From Ophioderma brevispina (taxonomy: Eukaryota; Echinodermata; Ophiuroidea; Amphilepidida; Ophiodermatidae): 64,000 bases of DNA. Positions within the stretch are counted from its first letter, which is position 1, and each line of letters begins with the position of its first letter. This document shows positions 23,421 to 35,385 of the stretch, in pieces. Both the position numbers and the translations under genes were made by a program. Under the pieces are notes generated by a model, which saw only the letters and a program-made list of their open reading frames with translations, was not told the DNA's origin and ran no database searches. The stretch spans positions 22,693 to 86,692 of the forward strand of contig JAMKCH010002982.1 in assembly GCA_023653785.1 (NCBI GenBank), read 5' to 3'.

Positions 23421-25489
23421 TGTTAACCCTTTTTCACAACAACAGACAACAACATACTACAACAACAGTGGACAAAGTGATCCGAATGTGTCTTCTTGCC
23501 TTTATATAGTGGATAGATAGTCTTAATTTCACCAAATCGTGCAACTTCGGGACAAAAGCATGTAACTTGGCACAAACCTTCCTTGGGTATGTAAGCAATT
23601 TAAGAAGGGGTGCCCAAAATTCGACCACAATAATGACGTCATAGGCCACGCCACCTTTTTTCTAACATTTTCGTAGTAATGTTAAAATCATTACTTTCAT
23701 CAATAAGCCTATCAAGTTTTGGTCATCAAAATTAAAGCTTGAGACATGTAGACTGCTAAAATGATCTAAATACTTTGAAATTTTTGGTGTAAGCTAGTTC
23801 CGTTTGGGGTCATTAAGGTCATATGATACATTGGCCAGTAGTGGTGGCTGATAACCGTAGTTAAGGCTTTGTGTCAAATTTTAAAATCAAAATTCTGATA
23901 TCCTTTGGTCACTCCATGGGTTATGTTGAGAAGATTGCATGTGAGAAGCACCACAACTACTGCAATAATAATGTCCATAACCACCCCCTGTCATTTTAGT
24001 ATGGCACACAGTAATCGGTACTTGAGGGTTCATGTATAAATAGCCTTTTAAATTATTCACTTAATTTCACTTGCAATTATTATTCAGTTATTGATAGGCC
24101 AGTCAAATTAAGAAAACATAATGACTAATAACTAATTGCACCATATCTATTTCTCCAGAATTGTATTGGGAAAACCTTTAAGAACAACCGTATCAAAAGT
24201 TTACCAAAATCAAAGTAGTCGAATATGTAGGGGGCAAGGTTTACCATCACCATATTGAATGGGAAATGGTCGAATGATCCGAAAATGTTATGTTCATCGC
24301 CGTTTTCAAGGTTACGGTCAGGTCACAATGGGGTAAAATTTTTAGATTTACCCCGTTTGGTTATAAATATTAGTGGTCTACTGGTATATGAGCCCAAATA
24401 TTGGTGCCCCATATATGAATATTTTTGTGTTTGCATAATAGAATGCAATTGTGACTGGGGCTATGTGATGTCACTAACTATAAACTCTTTCTATATTGAA
24501 CTGTCAACTAAGAATCTATATACATTTTAAGTATCTAGTGTGACCAAAGAACAATTTTTAAAACCAGTTTTGGAGATATGGCCAATTTTACCCGGAGACC
24601 TGAACTCTCTTCTATGTGCCTATTGTAATAACCTTAGATCACAGAATACTGTCGCACTATACCTTATTAATTTCGAACAATTAATTTTTTTACCCCTTTA
24701 CAACTTTGACCCCTATAATCTTCCACAGAGTCGCTTTTGGTTTAATTTAGTATTATTAGTCATTTTCATAGTATATTAACACTAACACTATATCCCCGAA
24801 TGTTTATATTGCGTTTGTTGGTACATCTTTGTGAAAATATTGTTTGTTTTAATGTAATTTACTACTACGTATTAAAGCAGAAGTATTGCTTGCAGAGATT
24901 TTATAACAATAGTTCATACATGGTGTAATGTTGTACCAGGTTGATGGTTACCGATTTTCAGGAAGTCCGTCATTGGGGTACCGGAGCTTGTATTGGGAAT
25001 AAGCTTAAAATTGTCTTTCAAAATCATGTGAAATGGCGCATGGCATTTCCTCTTAAAATTTTGTTCCTTCAAACCACAAACAACAAATAATGAAATAAAA
25101 AGTAAAACCAATTAAAAACTGAATAAATAAATATAAAATAATATTTTTTTTAAAAATTAATAACATTTTAAAGTTAATAGCTTTGAGTTCCAAGATCAAA
25201 ACGTATTGAAACATGGAGTGTTTAGGGTAAGTAATTCAATCAAAATAGAAATATAATTATATATTTTTTTTTTTTTTTTAAATAATATGTAATAATAGAA
25301 AAAAGATGTACACAAAATGATGGTCAAACAGAGAAAGTCCAATCCACTGAACTCCTGTCCAAAAAGGCTTGTATTATTTGTTCAATTTATCTAGAAATTT
25401 GCATATGAACCCAATAAAGTTGGATAAAAATGAGGATGGTGTCAGGAGTTCAACAAGATAACCAGATATAGTGGGTAGGATTTTTCTGG
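23421..25489. other. Intron sequence, no feature recognised
   Basis: AT-rich, with long T and A runs near 25140-25165 and 25260-25290. Several ORFs of 60-90 codons are not recognised. Confidence 0.4.
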
Positions 25490-26830
25490 AAGGGATCTTT
25501 TAACAATTGAGCCGCAAATACCATTTGACCTGAGGCTTTATCGAAACTGCTACAGAGGGTACCCACCAAACTAGTTCACAGAATACCGCCATTAAAACAG
25601 ATAATACTTGAAGCATAGGCATTTCTTTCCTATGTCCAAAACTGTTAGAAATCACGTCCAATGAAACTCTGCACAAATTAATGAATCTTATAGAAAAAGA
25701 CAAAACTGAACAAATAAACAATGAAAGAGTCAGATTTTGAGAGTTTTCCTTGGTGACTGTCAACAACAGTACAGAACACACTGCTTGGCCTCCACATAGA
25801 ATTGGCTCTGTGCTGTGGAACATGATTGGAACATTCTTGGTGGATCTCTTGTGGACAACATGTCTTGTAAGAAGCATGCAATTGCCGTTTTGAAACTTCT
25901 AATTCAATTCTGAAGCTGGCACATGACAAGGCCTGGCGCAAACCATCAAGTCTCAGCACTTTAACTTGGGGCAAAGCTTGAACGGAATGCTTTGCAGCTC
26001 ACACACTACTTTTTTGATGGATCCTTTTTCTAGATTTTGAGACTTGAATGATGTAACTTGGTCAAGGAAGGCAGTTTAAATTATTTCATCACCACCGACC
26101 GGTGGTAGTGCTACAGCCTTCATTGTCATTCGGAGATACAATTGAAAAGACGAGAGAATTGGGTTTTTGGGAATGTAATATACCTACCGTATGTTACAGA
26201 CTTTCAGTGTCTAAAGGCCACATCTTGACAATGAGAAAAGAGCCCAACCTTCCAATAGTGCTATATCATTTCTTGATTTCATATAGTTCTTGATGTGAAT
26301 TGAGTGCCACTATCGCTATCACCAAACTTCGTGCTATACACAAGTGCTGGGAAGCACTAGCACCCTGGTTCTTTTTGCCTAGGAACCATAGGTTTCCATT
26401 CCATTGCATACAATTGTTTCCTGAAAATATCCCAGGGCTTTTTTGAGACATCGACTGGGTTATCAAAAAAGCTATAATAAAGTTCTTCCGCATACCCATC
26501 AAAAAACTCCACAGCTCTTATAGGCTCTGGTTTTGACGCTAGCTACTACTTCCGGAATGTTCACAACTCCTGAAGCTATTGTAGACCTTGTTACCTGAGA
26601 TATCCAAGGTAAGTAGAGTACTGCTGAAGTATGGCTGCAGGAAATTCCCTCTATTGCTTAGTGAACTGCAAGGGCTCACCACTCGCCACAGGAGTTTTTG
26701 CTCTGGACTTTGTGTGCCTTGTCATTGGAAAGAATCCATTGACTTCGGACCCGAACTTCTAATTATTCAGCTTTTTGAATTTTGGGCACTTGTATTTGAA
26801 TTAGACTCTTACCAGAAGAATTAGACCTGA
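25490..26830 (-). pseudogene. Degenerate coding-like DNA with a possible leucine-rich-repeat trace
   Basis: The minus strand here holds several overlapping open frames (98 codons at 25678-25974, 125 at 25500-25877, 78 at 26266-26502) with richer codon content than the surrounding intron. One frame near 26610-26650 reads T-L-L-T-L-D-I-S-G-N-K-V, a good match to the leucine-rich-repeat core LxxLxLxxNxL with N at the expected place. Neighbouring frames do not continue it. A decayed receptor-type LRR gene or retroelement is possible; no family can be named, and frames are broken by stops. Low confidence. Confidence 0.2.
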
Positions 26831-28109
26831 AAATTTAAATTCCAATCACGTTCTTGGTTTGCATGACAAGTCCCCCCCCCCAAAATTAAAAAAAAAAAAC
26901 AACCCCCCTCCCCCTTTGGCACTACAACACAAAAGTGTAAACTTTTTGAGTTACTCATGTTTTAGTAACAGTCCCCCTTTTTGCAAACTTTTAGTTTTTA
27001 AAACAGATTGTACACATTAGGGCGATTAAGCTTAAGAAAAAAAACAAAGATAAAAATCAAAGCTGTATTTTAGGGTTAAAATTCCCATGATAACCGTTGT
27101 TGACATACGTTTTGCAGAATGTTTCATTTGTACATCCTCAATGTGAGAAATGTCACCATTTCTTAATAATGAACAAAACCCAGATTCCTTAAAAAGACAA
27201 AATCAAAGAAAGTTATTAAACCAACTTTCATCAAATTTGCAATCTCTGTTTGAAATAACATCAAAAAGTAGTCAAAGGTGCTTGATAATGCCATTTTGGG
27301 AATGTGCGGTAGCAGCATGTCACTTTTTTGTAAATATAGTCCACAAATCTCATTTGTGAAATTGAATAAGCCTATTTGTTCATGATACTACATAGTATTT
27401 ACATTTGTGATATGACAAATCAGTTATTTGCGATGAATTAAAATTTTTTTTACCATGTCTGATTGTCAAATTTGTTTGACATAATACGGAACTGCCTTTA
27501 TTGTATGTACGCCATGTGGTGGAATTTGATACCAAATTTGGTAAAATTTAATTCAAATGACTTCTCCAATGACCTTAATGACTATGAGACCCCAAATGCT
27601 AAGATACCTACTAAAAGTATCTTTAGAACAATCTTTCTTTCCAGCTTTAATTTGATACCACACATGAGAGTTTTCTGAGGATTTCCCTTTTGACATCAGT
27701 AAGCAATATGCAAAAAGAGGGCGGGGGGCATATGACGTCCTTTAATGAGGTCCGATTTTTGGGGACCCCTTCTAATCTAAATTTGCTTTGTGCACCCCAA
27801 GGAAGGTTCGTGCCAAGTTTCATAGCTTTTTTGTCCAGAAGTGCACGATGCGTATGGTTACTACTACACTAGACTATTAGGCAGCGACACAAAAGCATGC
27901 AAAATGTGCATGTGTTGTTTATAGAGTTGTCTTGTTTTTTTAGATGAAAAAGGTAATCCAAATTGCAGATTTTTCTTTTTTCTTTATTGCATCTTGAGGA
28001 ACTTTTCTTTTCTTGCCCAACCGAAAAAATAATGAAAGACCGCTTTTTCTGTCAGTTGTTTCAGTTGGAACATAAGATGAGAACACTGACATGTGACCTG
28101 TGAATACAG
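26831..28109. other. Intron sequence, no feature recognised
   Basis: Contains C and A homopolymer runs at 26869-26900. 27690-27880 resembles the widespread 'caagtttcatagctttttt' type of simple dispersed repeat, but no second copy is visible in the window. Confidence 0.35.
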
Positions 28110-31100
28110 CACTCCAAGAATATTTGTCTAGGCTAACGAGGCACAGGTTATACTAAGACAAACCACTAGTGTTTAGACGTGTAGCAATAGACTCTAAGAA
28201 TATGGTCTAGGCAACGAGCAAGGTTTACCTAAGACAACACTAGTGTTAGAACGTGTAAGCAAGAGTGAGGTTCTAAGAATATTGGTATAGGCTAATGAGG
28301 CAACAAGGTTAGTACCTAAGACAACACTAGTGTTAGGACGTTGTGTACAAGTGCGAGATTTAAGGAATATTGGGCTAGGCTTACCGATGGCAAGGTTAAC
28401 CTAAGACCCAACATAGTGTTAGGAGTTTGTAGCAAGTGGAGATTATAAGAATGATGGTCTAGGCTACCGAGCAAGGTTAACTTAAGACAACACTAGTGTT
28501 AGGAAGTGTAGCAATAGCACTCTAAAATATTGGTATCGGCTTACCGGGGCAAGGTTATACCTAAGACAACACTAGTGTTAGGACGTTTGTAGCAAGTGTG
28601 AGATTCTAAGAAGATTGGTCTAGGCTACCGATGCAAGGTTATACCTAAGACAACACTAGATGTTAGACGTGTAGGCAATAGCACTCTAAGAATATTGGTC
28701 TAGGCTACCGAGGCAAGGTTATCCTAAGACAACACTAGTGTGAGGACGTTTGTGGTATCAATTAGCACTCTAAGAATATTGGTCTAGGCTACAGAGGCAA
28801 GGTTATACCTAGACCAACCACTAGTGTTAGGCGTGTTTTGTAGCAATAGCACTCTAAGAATATTCGGTCTAGGCTACCCGAGGAAAGGTTATACCAGCAC
28901 AACACTAGTGTAGGGACGTGTAGCAATAGCACTCTAAGAATATTGGTCTAGGCGACCGAGGCAAGGTTATACCTAAGACAAACACTAGTGTTAGGTAGGA
29001 CGGTGTGCAATAGCAATCTTAAGATATTGGTCTAGGCAACCGAGGCAAGGTTATACAAGAAGACAACACTAGTGTTAGGACGTGTAGCAATAGCACTCTA
29101 AGAATATGGTTTAGGCTACCGAGGCAAGGTTATACCTAGGACAACACTATTGTGTTAGGACGTTTTTGTGTAATGTAGCAAGTGTGAGGTTCTTTAAGAA
29201 TATGTCTAGGCTTACTGAGGACAAGGTGTTACCTAGAAAACTGTGTTAGGGGGGGGGGGGGGGACGTTGTAGCAAGTGCGAGATATAAGAATATTGGTCT
29301 AGACTACCGAGGCAAAAGGTTTCCTAAGACAACACTAGTGTTAGGATGTGTAGCAAGTGTGAGATTCTAACGACTATTGGTCTAGGCTACCGAGGCAAGG
29401 TTATACATAAGACAAACTAGTGTTAGGACGTGTAGCAATAGCACTCGAAAATATTGGGTCTAGGCTACCGAGGCAAGGGGCAGGTTATTATACCTAAGAC
29501 AACACTAGTGTTAGGACGAGTAGCAAGTGTGAGATTAGAATATTGGTCGAGGATACCGAGGCAAGGTTATACCTAAGACAACACTAGTGTTAGGACGTGT
29601 AGCAATAGCCACTCTAAGAATATTGGGTCTAGGCGACCGCAGCAAGGTAATACATAAGACAACAATAGGGTTAGGCGTGTGCAATAGCACTCTAAAAGAT
29701 TGGTTTAGGCTACCGAGGCAAGGTTATACCTAAGACCAACACTATGTTAGGAAGTATTGTAGCAATAGCACTAATAAGAATATTGGGCTAGGCTACGGCA
29801 AGGTTATACCAAGAAACACTAGTGTTAAGGGACGTGTAGCAATAGCACTTCAAAGAATATTGCGTCTAGGCTACAGAGGAAAAGGTTTATATACCCTAAG
29901 ACAACACTAGTGTTAGGACGTGTAGCAATAGCACTCTGAAGATATGGTCTAGGACTACCGAGGCAAGGTATACCTCGAAACCACTGTGTTAGGACGTTGA
30001 AGCAATAGCACTCTAAGAATATTGGTCTAGGATACCGAGGCAAGGTTATACCTAAGACAACCCTAGTGTTAGGACGTGTAGCAATAGCACCCTTTGTAGC
30101 AATAGACCCTAAGAATATTGTCTAGGCTGACCGAGCAAGGTCAGTTATACCTAAGAAAACACTAGTGTTAGGACGTGTAGCAATAGAACTCTAAGAAAAT
30201 TGGTCTAGGCTACCGAGGCAAGGTTATACCTAAGACAACACTAGTGTTAGGATGTGTAGCAATAGCACTTAAGAATATTGGTCTTCTAGGCTAACGAGGG
30301 CACGGTTATACCTAAGGGGGACAACATAGTGTTAGGACGTTGATGCTTTTTGTGTAGCAATAGCACTCTAAGAAGATTGGTCTAGGCTACCGATGCAAGG
30401 TTATACCTTAAGACAACACTAGTGTTAGGACGTGTAGCAATAGAACTCCAGAATATTGGTCTAGAATACCGAGGCCAAGGTTATACCTAAGAAAACACTA
30501 GTGTTAGGACGTTGTGTAGGTAGCAATAGCCACTCTTAAGAATATTGGTTAGGCTACCGAGGCACAAGGTTATACAAAGACAACACTAGTGTTTAGGACG
30601 TGTAGCAATAGCACACTATTAAGAATATTGGTCTAGGCTAACGAGGCAAGGTTAGGTATACCTAAGACAACAATAGTGTTAGGACGTGTTGGTAGCAATA
30701 GAACTCTAAGAATATTGGTCTAGACTACCGAGGCAAGGTTATTCCTAAGACAACACTAAGGGTTAGGACGTTGTAGCAACAAGCCATCTTAAGAATATTG
30801 GTATAGGGCTAACGAGGGCAAGGTTATACTAGACAAACACTAGTGTTAGGATAGTGTAGCAATAGCACTCAAGAATAGTGGTCTAGCTACCTAGCACGGC
30901 AAGGTTATACCTAAGCAAAACACTAGTGTTAGACGGTAGCAAATAGCAATCTTAAGAATATGTCTAGGCTACCGAGGCAAGGTGGCCGTACGTTCGCAAA
31001 CAATATCTTTCCCCGTATTCCTGCTCTACACTCTCTCTTTTTTCCTAAACCTAAGATACACGAGTGTTAGGACGTGTTGTAGCAATAGCCACTCTAAAGA

Positions 31101-32010
31101 AGGATGAGTCTAGGATACCGAGCAAGGTTATACCTAAGACCAACAGCTAGTGTGAGGACGTGTCCACCACGCAATAGCACTCTTAAGAATATTGGTCTGG
31201 CTACCGAGGCAAAAGGTTATACCTAAGACAACACTAGTGTTAGGACGTGTAGCAATAGCCTCTAAGAATATTGGTCTAGGCAACGAGGCTACAGGTTAAC
31301 CTAAGACAACACTAGTGTTAGGACGTGTAGAAAGTGTTGTAGCAATAGCGACTCTAGGAATATTGGTCTAGGCTACCGAGCAAGTTCTATTACCTAAGAC
31401 AAACACTAGTGTTTAGGACGTGTAGCACATGCACTCTAAGAAATGGGTCTAGGCTACCGAGGCAAGGTTTAGGTTTATACCTAAGCACAACCAGTTTAGG
31501 ACGTGTAGCCAATAGAACTCTAAAGATATTGGTCTAGGCTACCGAGGCAAGGTTATACATTAAGGACAACACTAGTGTTAGGATGTGTAGCAATAGCCTA
31601 CTTAGCTATTGGTCTAGGCTACGAGCAAGGTTATAACCTAAGACAACACTAGGGTTAGGACGTTTTGTTGTAGCAATGGCACTCTAAGAATATTGGTCTA
31701 GGATACCGAGGCAAGGTTATACTTAAGACCAACACTAAGTGTTAGCGACGATTGTTTAGCAATAGCACTCTAAGAATATTGGTCTAGGCGACCGAGGCAA
31801 GGTTATACCTAAACAACAATAGGTTAAGGACGTTGGTAGGCAATAGCACTCTAGGAATATTGGTCTAGGCTACCGAGGCAAGGTTATACCTAAGACAACC
31901 CTAGTGTTAGGAAGTTGTAGCATAGCACTCTAAGACTATTGGCTGGCACCGAGGCAAGTTCTACCTAAGACACAACACTAGTGTTAGGACGTGTAGCAAG
32001 TGCGAGATTT
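28110..32010 (+). repeat. 79-bp satellite array, about 49 units (3.9 kb)
   Basis: Head-to-tail units with the landmarks gcaatagcactctaagaata, ttggtctaggctaccgaggc, aaggttatacctaagacaac and actagtgttaggacgtgta. The commonest unit is 79 bp. A 12-bp perfect dyad, AACACTAGTGTT, recurs once per unit. Some units carry an alternative head, gcaagtgtgagattctaag, in place of gcaatagcactctaag, so at least two unit variants are interspersed. Almost every unit has one to several 1-5 base indels although its core is otherwise conserved. A 70-base foreign patch interrupts the array at 30984-31053. No coding potential. Confidence 0.95.
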
Positions 32011-33204
32011 TGAACCACCAATCATGCTCCTGGGAGCATAGGTTGTGGCAACCATTCGAACGGACTTATGACTATATTGAGGGAGGACCATAATAGCAGT
32101 AGCGATTTATCGTTAAAATGTCTCAAGGATTTAGAAGTGCAAATCTGGCACACCAATCTCGCTGGTCTTGTGGTTAGGTAGGCGACCTCATGATACAGTG
32201 GTTCTCGGGTCGAATTTTGTTTACTATTTCTTTTAAAATATGTAAAATTTTCATTATTTTCCAGGTTAAGGGAAGAAAAATTCTAAGTCCAAAATTAATT
32301 AGCTGCCCTTTGAGGTCAGTATGGGAGACCTGCTCCTGGAGCATGGGTGGGTTGCGTTCAAAAAATACCGTGTGCAGGATGTGTACAGGAATGGAACGAC
32401 CACTGATGTTTAGAAATTTCACTACACGTTTGCACTTGAGCAAAAACAACTACACGTCCAATTTCTTCATGGTAGTTACCACAAAGCTACCACCGAGTAG
32501 GACATGGATTATTGACCACAGACGTTAAACTCGCGGCCAGGATTCCGTGTATTTGTGCCGCATAGACGGATCGGTAACACAGCGGCTGTCTCCCAAGTTG
32601 TGGAGTAGCTACGTGGTTACACCGGCTCTCAGCGAGCGCCGATATTTCTCATGCCAATTTTGTTTTTTAGATATTGGCCCCATAATTTGACATTTTTTAT
32701 TAATTGGAGAGGAATACGGGGGTTTTTGATGAGGCCCGATTTGAATTTCGTAATGATTTTCTAAAAAACGTTCAAAACGGAGCCCAAGTGTATAGCCCCT
32801 CATTTCATGAAATTTTCATCCACTCTCTCAAAATGGCGTCGTGGTTACTGGGGAGTAGCTACGTGGTAGCTGCGTGTCTATTCCGGATACTTGTATACAC
32901 AACATTCCCTTCTCTCCACCTAGTGGGCAAATACGGGGTAGCCATTGGGGTACAATGTAGGTACAGCAGAGTAGCCACACCACTGTATACTTAATAACCG
33001 TGTACTTTGTAAGCCGTATCTTGCAGCTACAGCCTCGCAATTAGCCCAGTGTGTACTGTGCAGTAGCTGTCGCGGTAGACATGGTGTAGCTGCCGTATAG
33101 GCTACCACGTGAGCAAGAAAATGGCTGTGTAACTTATATTTCAGTATTAGTTTATGGCAGCGCCTGTAGCGTGCGTCGTTTCCCTGGGCATTTGGGATAT
33201 TTGC
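32011..33204. other. Right flank of the satellite; no gene recognised
   Basis: Contains several short repeats of agtagctacgtgg (near 32605, 32855 and, in variant form, 33062-33110). A tRNA-like stretch at about 32162-32220 is weak. Frames of 91 and 112 codons overlap on opposite strands at 32174-32528 and are not recognised. Confidence 0.35.
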
Positions 33205-33492
33205 AAATGCAAATGGTGCGCCCGTAGGTGGAGTGCCCATCTCTCTGTCATTGGCGTTTGGGCCAGACTCCCTCATATAATGTTGCTGTGGGGGGTTTGC
33301 CACTCCTCCAGCACAGCGAGTCTGTTTTGCATTCCCAGCATATGCCGGTACCCATTTATACTCCTGGGTGGAGAGAGGTAAGCGAGGTAAAGTGCCTTGC
33401 CCAAGTGCACAACACATAGGCGACAGCGGGGCTCGAACCCACAACCTTATGCTTATGAGGCGAGCGCTAATCCACTGCACCACATGTGCCCT
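33205..33492 (-). mobile_element. tRNA-derived SINE
   Basis: Read on the minus strand from 33492, the element begins gggcacatgTGGTGCAGTGG, a match to the RNA polymerase III A box (TRGYNNANNGG), followed about 40 bases later by GGTTCGAGCCC, a match to the B box (GGTTCGANNCC). Behind the tRNA head is a second domain: cttgggcaaggcactttacc, then tccacccaggagtataaatg and ggtaccggc. This tract resembles conserved central domains of metazoan SINE superfamilies, but I cannot place it in one by name. A 187-codon minus frame at 32920-33483 simply runs through it. Confidence 0.75.
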
Positions 33493-33744
33493 CTGGGATA
33501 TTTTAACTGCTTAATCTAGATTAAAACATAAGGGTGATATATTTTTTAAAACAGTTAAGTTTTCAGATGATATCATGACTGAATACAAAGCCAGGAAAAT
33601 TGATAACAAACGATTAATGGTGCTAGAATTGCATTTTTCAGGGAGGAGCCAAATTCGGCAGTAATCTTTCAATGTTATCAACATGTACACGGGTACATGA
33701 AAGAAAATACTTTTTGCGTACATGGATAGAAAATTAAATGGTAA

Positions 33745-34568
33745 TTGCCAGCTCGAGACAACACACACACTGCTGTCACTAAGTTCTACACTGCAGAGTT
33801 TGAAGAATTGGTTTTGGACTTCGATATTTCTAAGCAAGATAGGAGGAAATTTAACTTTCTTATGAAATGTATTCCCAGTGAGTGGCTGGAGGACTTGCAT
33901 CCTAGGAATGCTGACTTTTTTGATAACATTATCTCTGGTCTTCTTGATACTAATAAAATCCCAAAATTCACTTATTCTTTTTACTAAGTTTTGGGATGAG
34001 ATAAAGGATGATATTGACGATGACGATCGGGAAGACACTGACTGGAAAGAAATTCATATTCGGAATTTCAAATGTACCATTGATACTCGTTTACGCTCTT
34101 TTTACTTTAAAATTTTTTATAAAGCCATTGCCTTTAATAACTTCTTATTTAAAATTAAGCGCAAGGATTCTCCTAATTGTGATATCTGTGATAAATTTCC
34201 TGAGACTTTTATTCATGTTTTTTGCGAATGTGAATATGTTAAACCAATTTGGATGGAGCTCCTTAAGATCATTCCAGACAAACATGATATTGATTTTATC
34301 ATGTCCAACTTTGATAAAATTTTTGGTGTGTACGAAGACAAATTCATTACTTATTTGTTCTTATGTGTCAAATACTATATTTACATCTCTAAATTTCAAA
34401 ACAAGAAGCCCAACTTTACTTGTTTTAAAATCTTTCTTAAAAGTAATAGAGATTGTGAATACTACATTGCTAATAAGAGGGACAAACTATCCATTCATTT
34501 TAAAAATACAGCAAGTAAACTTGCGTCATCCCCCTGGCAAGATGGCAGTCTGGAACATGACCTCAGAT
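33745..34568 (+). pseudogene. Non-LTR retrotransposon (LINE) ORF2 C-terminus, frameshifted
   Basis: C-terminal end of a LINE polymerase, downstream of the reverse transcriptase core. The first frame (33745-33987) reads K-F-N-F-L-M-K-C-I-P-S-E-W-L-E-D-L, typical of the thumb and connector region. Reading then shifts to the frame used at 33960-34568, which contains C-D-I-C-D-K-F-P-E-T-F-I-H-V-F-C-E-C, a zf-RVT type zinc knuckle (CX2C ... HX3C). The frameshift near 33955-33985 inactivates this copy. The endonuclease and RT catalytic domains are absent, so it is 5'-truncated. The clade is uncertain; zf-RVT is found in several (L1/Tx1, I and Jockey-like). Confidence 0.75.
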
Positions 34569-34800
34569 GACCTTTGACCTTGGTCCATGACCTTTGACAT
34601 CATCCACACATGAAGGAACCCCTAATGCACCTTAACCCCAAGTCTGATTTAAATCGGACTTAAACTTTTCGAAGGAGACGCAAAAAACAAAAACCTAACC
34701 AAAACCTAACCAAACTGGAACACACACATACATACACACGGACATTCGCACCCTCGCAATATCCCCCTCTGCTTTTCAAGCCAGGGGGATAAAAAATTGA
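34569..34800 (+). mobile_element. LINE 3' UTR and tail
   Basis: Directly follows the ORF2 stop. It contains TGACCTTTGACC (34568-34579), tgaaggaacccctaatgcac, the dyad gatttaaatc, a cctaaccaaa direct repeat, (acacacat)n, and ends with ttttcaagccagggggataa. The same sequence, without ORF, is at 51340-51572, which confirms this as the shared 3' end of one LINE family. Confidence 0.75.
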
Positions 34801-35204
34801 GATTCGATATTTAAACATTTTTTCGCCATCTGTCTGTTTTATGTGTGTAACATGTATAAGACATTTTTGCTGCACTTTTTTTCTTTGAAATTTTCTTGAT
34901 CAATATTGAATAATTATAAAAGCACACAACTTTGTTTTGTGTGGAAAAGAGAAAAAAAGTTCTACACTGCAGAATGGTAAGAAATGATACATAAAACAAA
35001 TATATTAACTTGAGGCACCAGTTAAAACTATAGGCCTGAAGTAACCAGCATAGTTCAATTTCCTGAGGGGCTTTGTCATTCAGGAAATAAAATTTATTTA
35101 GGTCAATCTCTGACCAGATGACCACTGTGATTGACATAATTTGGTTACTTTTTTTCAAATATTGCTTTCACAGAAATATCCAGGTCACCCAAGGCCCATA
35201 GTTT
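34801..35204. other. No feature seen
   Basis: AT-rich spacer with short ORFs only. Confidence 0.4.
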
Positions 35205-35385
35205 TAATTACAGCCTTTATGGCAGTAAAACACAGCTGTTTGAAAGTCTTATTTATTACAACAAAACCACAAAAATACAAGGATTATTAAGAGCACCATT
35301 TTAATACCCGATTTATATTATGTATTCCACTAGCTCATTCAGTGCAAATTTTATGAAATTAATTGCTGGCCACTGATTTTTTCCC

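Noticed and set aside
28110..32010. CRISPR array, because of many regularly spaced repeats
   Set aside because: The units are contiguous satellite copies without unique spacers, and the genome is eukaryotic.
32162..32222. tRNA gene or second SINE head (ttgtggttaggtaggcgac ... gggtcgaatttt)
   Set aside because: The A box is off consensus, the acceptor stem does not close, and no tail or second copy is visible.
32920..33483. Longest minus-strand frame (187 codons)
   Set aside because: It runs through the tRNA-derived SINE and its flank. The reading has no family motif, and the SINE explains the sequence.
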